Of a stretch of DNA of 16,330 nucleotides, positions 13,811 through 16,330 are shown piece after piece (the stretch's first letter is position 1; each line of letters begins with the position of its first letter). The stretch comes from Chloroflexota bacterium (GTDB lineage Bacteria; Chloroflexota; Dehalococcoidia; Lucifugimonadales; JACPCL1). Made by a program: the position numbers and the translations under genes. Location of the stretch: the NCBI GenBank assembly GCA_016210375.1, contig JACQUH010000034.1, positions 1 through 16,330 of the forward strand, read 5' to 3'. Under the pieces are notes generated by a model, which saw only the letters and a program-made list of their open reading frames with translations, ran no database searches and was not told the origin of the DNA.

Positions 13811-15112
13811 CTAGTGAGGGGCAGCCTTCTCCGGGCGGGGTGTAAACAGCATGAGGAAGGCGGCCACCAGCAAGATCGCCAGGCTGGGCCACCAGATAGG
13901 GGCGTAGCTGCCCGTGACGTCCCGGAAATACCCCGCCAGGGGCGCTGACAGGCCGCCGAACAGGAGCGTGAAGGGCGTGACGAAGCCCCGGATGCTGCCA
14001 ATGTGGCCCCGGCCAAAGTACTCGGCCCAGAGGTAGCTCTGGAGCAGCATCAGCCCGCCGATTCCCGTGCCGAAGGCGCCCATGGCCAGGAAGAGCAGCA
14101 GGGGAGTGTTGGCTATGATGGTCAGGTACACGGCCAGCGTAAGGACCAGGAAGGCGCCGAATCCGAGAAATCGGGCAGGGACGCGCTCGGCCACGAACCC
14201 CAGCAGGAAGGTGCTCAGGCCCCCGGCTGCGGCGTCCACGGAGGTGGCCAGGGCCACGAGCCCGGGGGCCAGGCCCCTATCCATGAAATCGGGGATGCGG
14301 TGCAGTCCCACGGTACCCAGAGCGAACATCCCCAAGGTGAAGACCGCCGTCACCCGCCAGAAGGCAGAGGAGCGGATCGCCTCCTGCAGGGTCCATGATT
14401 GCTCGGTCGTTGCCCTGGTTGCCCCAGGCACACTGGCACGTTCCCGGTCTCGGGAGGCCCCCGACGCCGCGCTGGGTGGATCGCCATCGGGGGCAAGGCC
14501 CATGTCCTCTGGCTGGCGGCGCACAAAAACCAGGGAGAGGGGAACGATGACCCCTGCGCCGATGGCCGCCAGGGCGATCCAGGCCCCCCGCCACCCCAGC
14601 TCAGCGATGAGGAGCTGGGTAACAGGGACAAAGACCACGCCCCCGGCGAAGGGGCCTACCGAGGCCAGGGCCATGGCCCGGCCCCGCTGGCGAACGAACC
14701 ACTTGGCCACGGGCACCGTGGTGATGAGGTTGCCCGCGGGCCCGCCCAGGCCGATGAAGCCCATGATGGCGAAGAGGGCCACCATCTGCCATGGGCCCTG
14801 GATGAAGGCCATGACCACCAGGGAGCCTGCGGCCACCAGGGCTGCCACGACCAGCAATAATCGGGATCCTACCCTGTCCAGTATGCGGCCCAGGAAGGGG
14901 CTGGCGACGGCTCCCGTGGCCATTCTGGCCGTTTGCGACCAACCAAAGACGGCGCGGCCAATGCCCAGCTCGTCTCCCATGGGACGGATGAAGAGAGCGA
15001 AGTTAATCGTGGCAAGGGCCATGCCGAAGGCGCCCACCAGAGACATCACCGCCACGATGACCCATCCATAGAAAAAGCGCCGCCTGGCAGGCGCACTTGC
15101 GCTACCAATCAA
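13811..15112 (-). CDS. MFS carrier, oxalate/formate antiporter-like
   Basis: A 433-residue, 12-helix major facilitator protein. The opening RRRFFYGWVIVAVMSLVGAF, the motif GRILDRVGSRLLL at residues 75-87, and the central loop with RRQPEDMGLAPDG are typical of the oxalate/formate antiporter and monocarboxylate carrier group. Such proteins move small carboxylates across the inner membrane; the substrate here is unknown. The frame stays open far upstream to 15589, but that extension contains a dispersed palindrome and low-complexity residues. TTG at 15112 has AAGGAG (15121-15126) eight bases before it and gives the family's normal length, so I take it as the start. It lies between two hydrolase genes, which fits uptake of a compound they process, but this is inference. 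Confidence 0.87.
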   Translation of the reverse strand: MIGSASAPARRRFFYGWVIVAVMSLVGAFGMALATINFALFIRPMGDELGIGRAVFGWSQTARMATGAVASPFLGRILDRVGSRLLLVVAALVAAGSLVVMAFIQGPWQMVALFAIMGFIGLGGPAGNLITTVPVAKWFVRQRGRAMALASVGPFAGGVVFVPVTQLLIAELGWRGAWIALAAIGAGVIVPLSLVFVRRQPEDMGLAPDGDPPSAASGASRDRERASVPGATRATTEQSWTLQEAIRSSAFWRVTAVFTLGMFALGTVGLHRIPDFMDRGLAPGLVALATSVDAAAGGLSTFLLGFVAERVPARFLGFGAFLVLTLAVYLTIIANTPLLLFLAMGAFGTGIGGLMLLQSYLWAEYFGRGHIGSIRGFVTPFTLLFGGLSAPLAGYFRDVTGSYAPIWWPSLAILLVAAFLMLFTPRPEKAAPH

Positions 15113-15518
15113 GGCATCTTCTCCTTGGGCAGGGGAGTCCTGCCTGCTTCTCGTGGAATTCGGGGTAGTCCACTGAAAGTGCCCTGCCACCTGAGGACGA
15201 TCAGAGGCGCCTGGCTGCCCTGGAGGTCCCTGGCTGCCGTCTTGCAGCGCCTTCGCCAGAGGGTTTGACCGATGCTTCCTTCCTTCACCACGCCAACGAG
15301 TGAAGGAGGCACGGGCATTCAAGGGTCTTTCGGTACATAAGAAAGAATTATACGCCCTGGCGGGCTGACTGGCACCTGACCCTCTTTCATCCCCATTGAA
15401 GGTGAAGGGCGGGAGACTAGCAACTTGAGTATCTGGACACGGCGGAGCCGTGCCCAGATACTTACTTCTGCCGCCCCAATCCGTCATAATAGCCTCCACA
15501 CGAACGCCGGAGGTGCCC
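15113..15518. other. Divergent spacer between carrier and esterase
   Basis: Some 400 bases hold the ribosome binding sites of both flanking genes, the palindrome at 15428-15462, and a weaker CCTTCAC/GTGAAGG stem at 15282-15306. No promoter stands out and no gene is called. Confidence 0.65.
15428..15462. repeat. Palindrome, family A, second copy
   Basis: AGTATCTGGACACGGC (15428-15443) pairs with GCCGTGCCCAGATACT (15447-15462), with one A-C mismatch and GGA between. The central part matches the copy at 11121-11155 except for one base, while the outer arms differ but remain complementary, as expected for compensated, structure-conserving elements. Confidence 0.88.
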
Positions 15519-16205
15519 ATGCTGGCCCAGCCGCAGTCTGGCAAGAGCCTGGTGTACGTCACCGTTAACCCTGAGGGGTACGATGCCAACGAGAGCTACC
15601 CCATGGTCATCCTGCTGCACGGGTATGGGGCGCACATGTACGACCTTGCCAGCCTTGCGCCCGCCTTTGACCCCAGGGGCTACCTCTACGTTTGCCCCAA
15701 CGCGCCAATACCCGTGCTGATAGGGCAGGGGATTGTGGGCTATTCGTGGCGTCCCCCCAGGGACGATGGCAGCCCGCCCGAGGCCCAGCACGAGCAGGCC
15801 TTGCGAGGGGAGAGGATGCTGGCCGACTTTTTCGGAGAGGTGATTGAGCGGTACCGCGTGCCTCCGGGGAAGGTGGCGCTGGTGGGGTTCTCCCAGGGAG
15901 GCGCCATGGCCTACAACATGGGCTTGGCGCGGCCGGACCTTTTCGCGGGCGTTGCCTGTCTCAGCACCGGCATCAATGACCCAGATACGCTCCGCGGCCG
16001 GTTGCCGCCCCGGCGTACCCAGCCGGTGTTTATTGCCCACGGCTTGCAGGACAACCCCGACCGGGCTCGCCGCTCCAGGGACTTCCTGGTGGCGGCGGGC
16101 TACACACCGGAGTATCACGAGTACAATATGGGCCATGAGATTAGCGAAGAGGTGATCAGTGACCTGTCGCCCTGGCTCCACAAAGTGCTACCGAGCTTCC
16201 AATAG
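15519..16205 (+). CDS. Phospholipase/carboxylesterase-family serine hydrolase
   Basis: A 228-residue cytoplasmic alpha/beta hydrolase. LLHGYGA (33-38) is the oxyanion-hole loop. GFSQGGAMAYNMGLARPDLF carries the nucleophile Ser125. HGLQDN gives the acid Asp178 and NMGHE gives His206, completing the triad in the right order and spacing. Length and motifs match the small esterase family that includes YpfH-type carboxylesterases and acyl-protein thioesterases; these cleave short ester or thioester bonds with broad specificity. The start at ATG 15519 follows GGAGGT (15509-15514) closely. Longer frames begin inside the palindrome at 15428 and are rejected. It is divergent from the carrier gene. The substrate is unknown. 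Confidence 0.92.
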   Translation: MLAQPQSGKSLVYVTVNPEGYDANESYPMVILLHGYGAHMYDLASLAPAFDPRGYLYVCPNAPIPVLIGQGIVGYSWRPPRDDGSPPEAQHEQALRGERMLADFFGEVIERYRVPPGKVALVGFSQGGAMAYNMGLARPDLFAGVACLSTGINDPDTLRGRLPPRRTQPVFIAHGLQDNPDRARRSRDFLVAAGYTPEYHEYNMGHEISEEVISDLSPWLHKVLPSFQ

Positions 16206-16313
16206 TCCCTGCATGAGTAAAAGACTATCTCAAAAGTCGCTTGGCACCGCCCCCTGATGGTGATTGACCAATTACAATGCCAAAGAGACCCATCCTCTCC
16301 CCCTGTAGTCCCC

Positions 16314-16330
16314 CTCTCCTGGGAGGAGAG
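16314..16330. repeat. Family B palindrome at window edge
   Basis: CTCTCCT (16314-16320) pairs with AGGAGAG (16324-16330) around GGG. It resembles the copies at 11382 and 13487 and probably continues past the window. It lies 110 bases after the esterase stop. Confidence 0.65.

Noticed and set aside
15450..15518. Longer esterase start at 15450
   Set aside because: It begins inside the palindrome at 15428-15462, while ATG 15519 has GGAGGT directly upstream.
15113..15589. N-terminal extension of the MFS carrier to 15589
   Set aside because: It runs through a dispersed palindrome and antisense to the esterase start. TTG 15112 with AAGGAG gives the family's normal length.

Overview
This is about 16.3 kb of GC-rich bacterial chromosome with short genes on both strands and no rRNA, tRNA, insertion sequence, phage or CRISPR array that I can see. 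Three things suggest a Chloroflexota/Dehalococcoidia-like organism, probably an environmental assembly: repeated short GC-rich palindromes of the CCCTCTCCC..GGGAGAGG type between genes, several lipoprotein-type signals, and a family mix of IlvD, an Abhydrolase_10-type (PF20091) hydrolase, MFS exporters and TSP3-repeat secreted proteins. The assignment is an inference and only moderately secure.

Layout. 1-1319 (minus) is most of ilvD, cut by the window edge, with a clear sigma70-type promoter. A 0.5 kb divergent spacer holds that promoter and a structured leader facing the other way. 1826-3934 (plus) is a large secreted protein with three TSP3-like calcium-binding repeats and an IDIKPGS-type C-terminal domain; it ends at a perfect 16-bp hairpin. 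On the far side of that hairpin, on the minus strand, lies the most interesting segment. An intact-looking E2-like (ubiquitin-conjugating fold) gene at 4087-4542 is followed, through a 4-base GTGA overlap, by what looks like the first 34 or so codons of a CBASS-type nucleotidyltransferase. That second gene is cut off exactly at the hairpin. This reads as the remnant of a short type II CBASS-like defence operon. A plus-strand gene of unknown function (4541-4942) starts on the same CATG as the E2 gene and ends at a good terminator.

5070-6591 (plus) is a pair of lipoproteins, one with HEAT repeats and one with short D-G-rich repeats. They converge on msrA (6775-7335, minus) across a palindromic hairpin. 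A DHA3-like MFS exporter (7495-8766, plus) follows, then a small three-helix membrane protein on the minus strand. Its obvious start is separated from its frame by a homopolymer A7 tract. Next is a 490-aa lipoprotein with a duplicated domain (9459-10931, minus).

The last third holds an Abhydrolase_10-type alpha/beta hydrolase (11428-13449, minus), an oxalate/formate-antiporter-like MFS carrier (13811-15112, minus, TTG start with a strong ribosome binding site) and a phospholipase/carboxylesterase-family serine hydrolase (15519-16205, plus). A hydrolase, a carrier and an esterase side by side are compatible with uptake and breakdown of small esters or carboxylates, but nothing fixes the substrate. 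The spacers in this part are crowded with palindromic repeats of at least two families.
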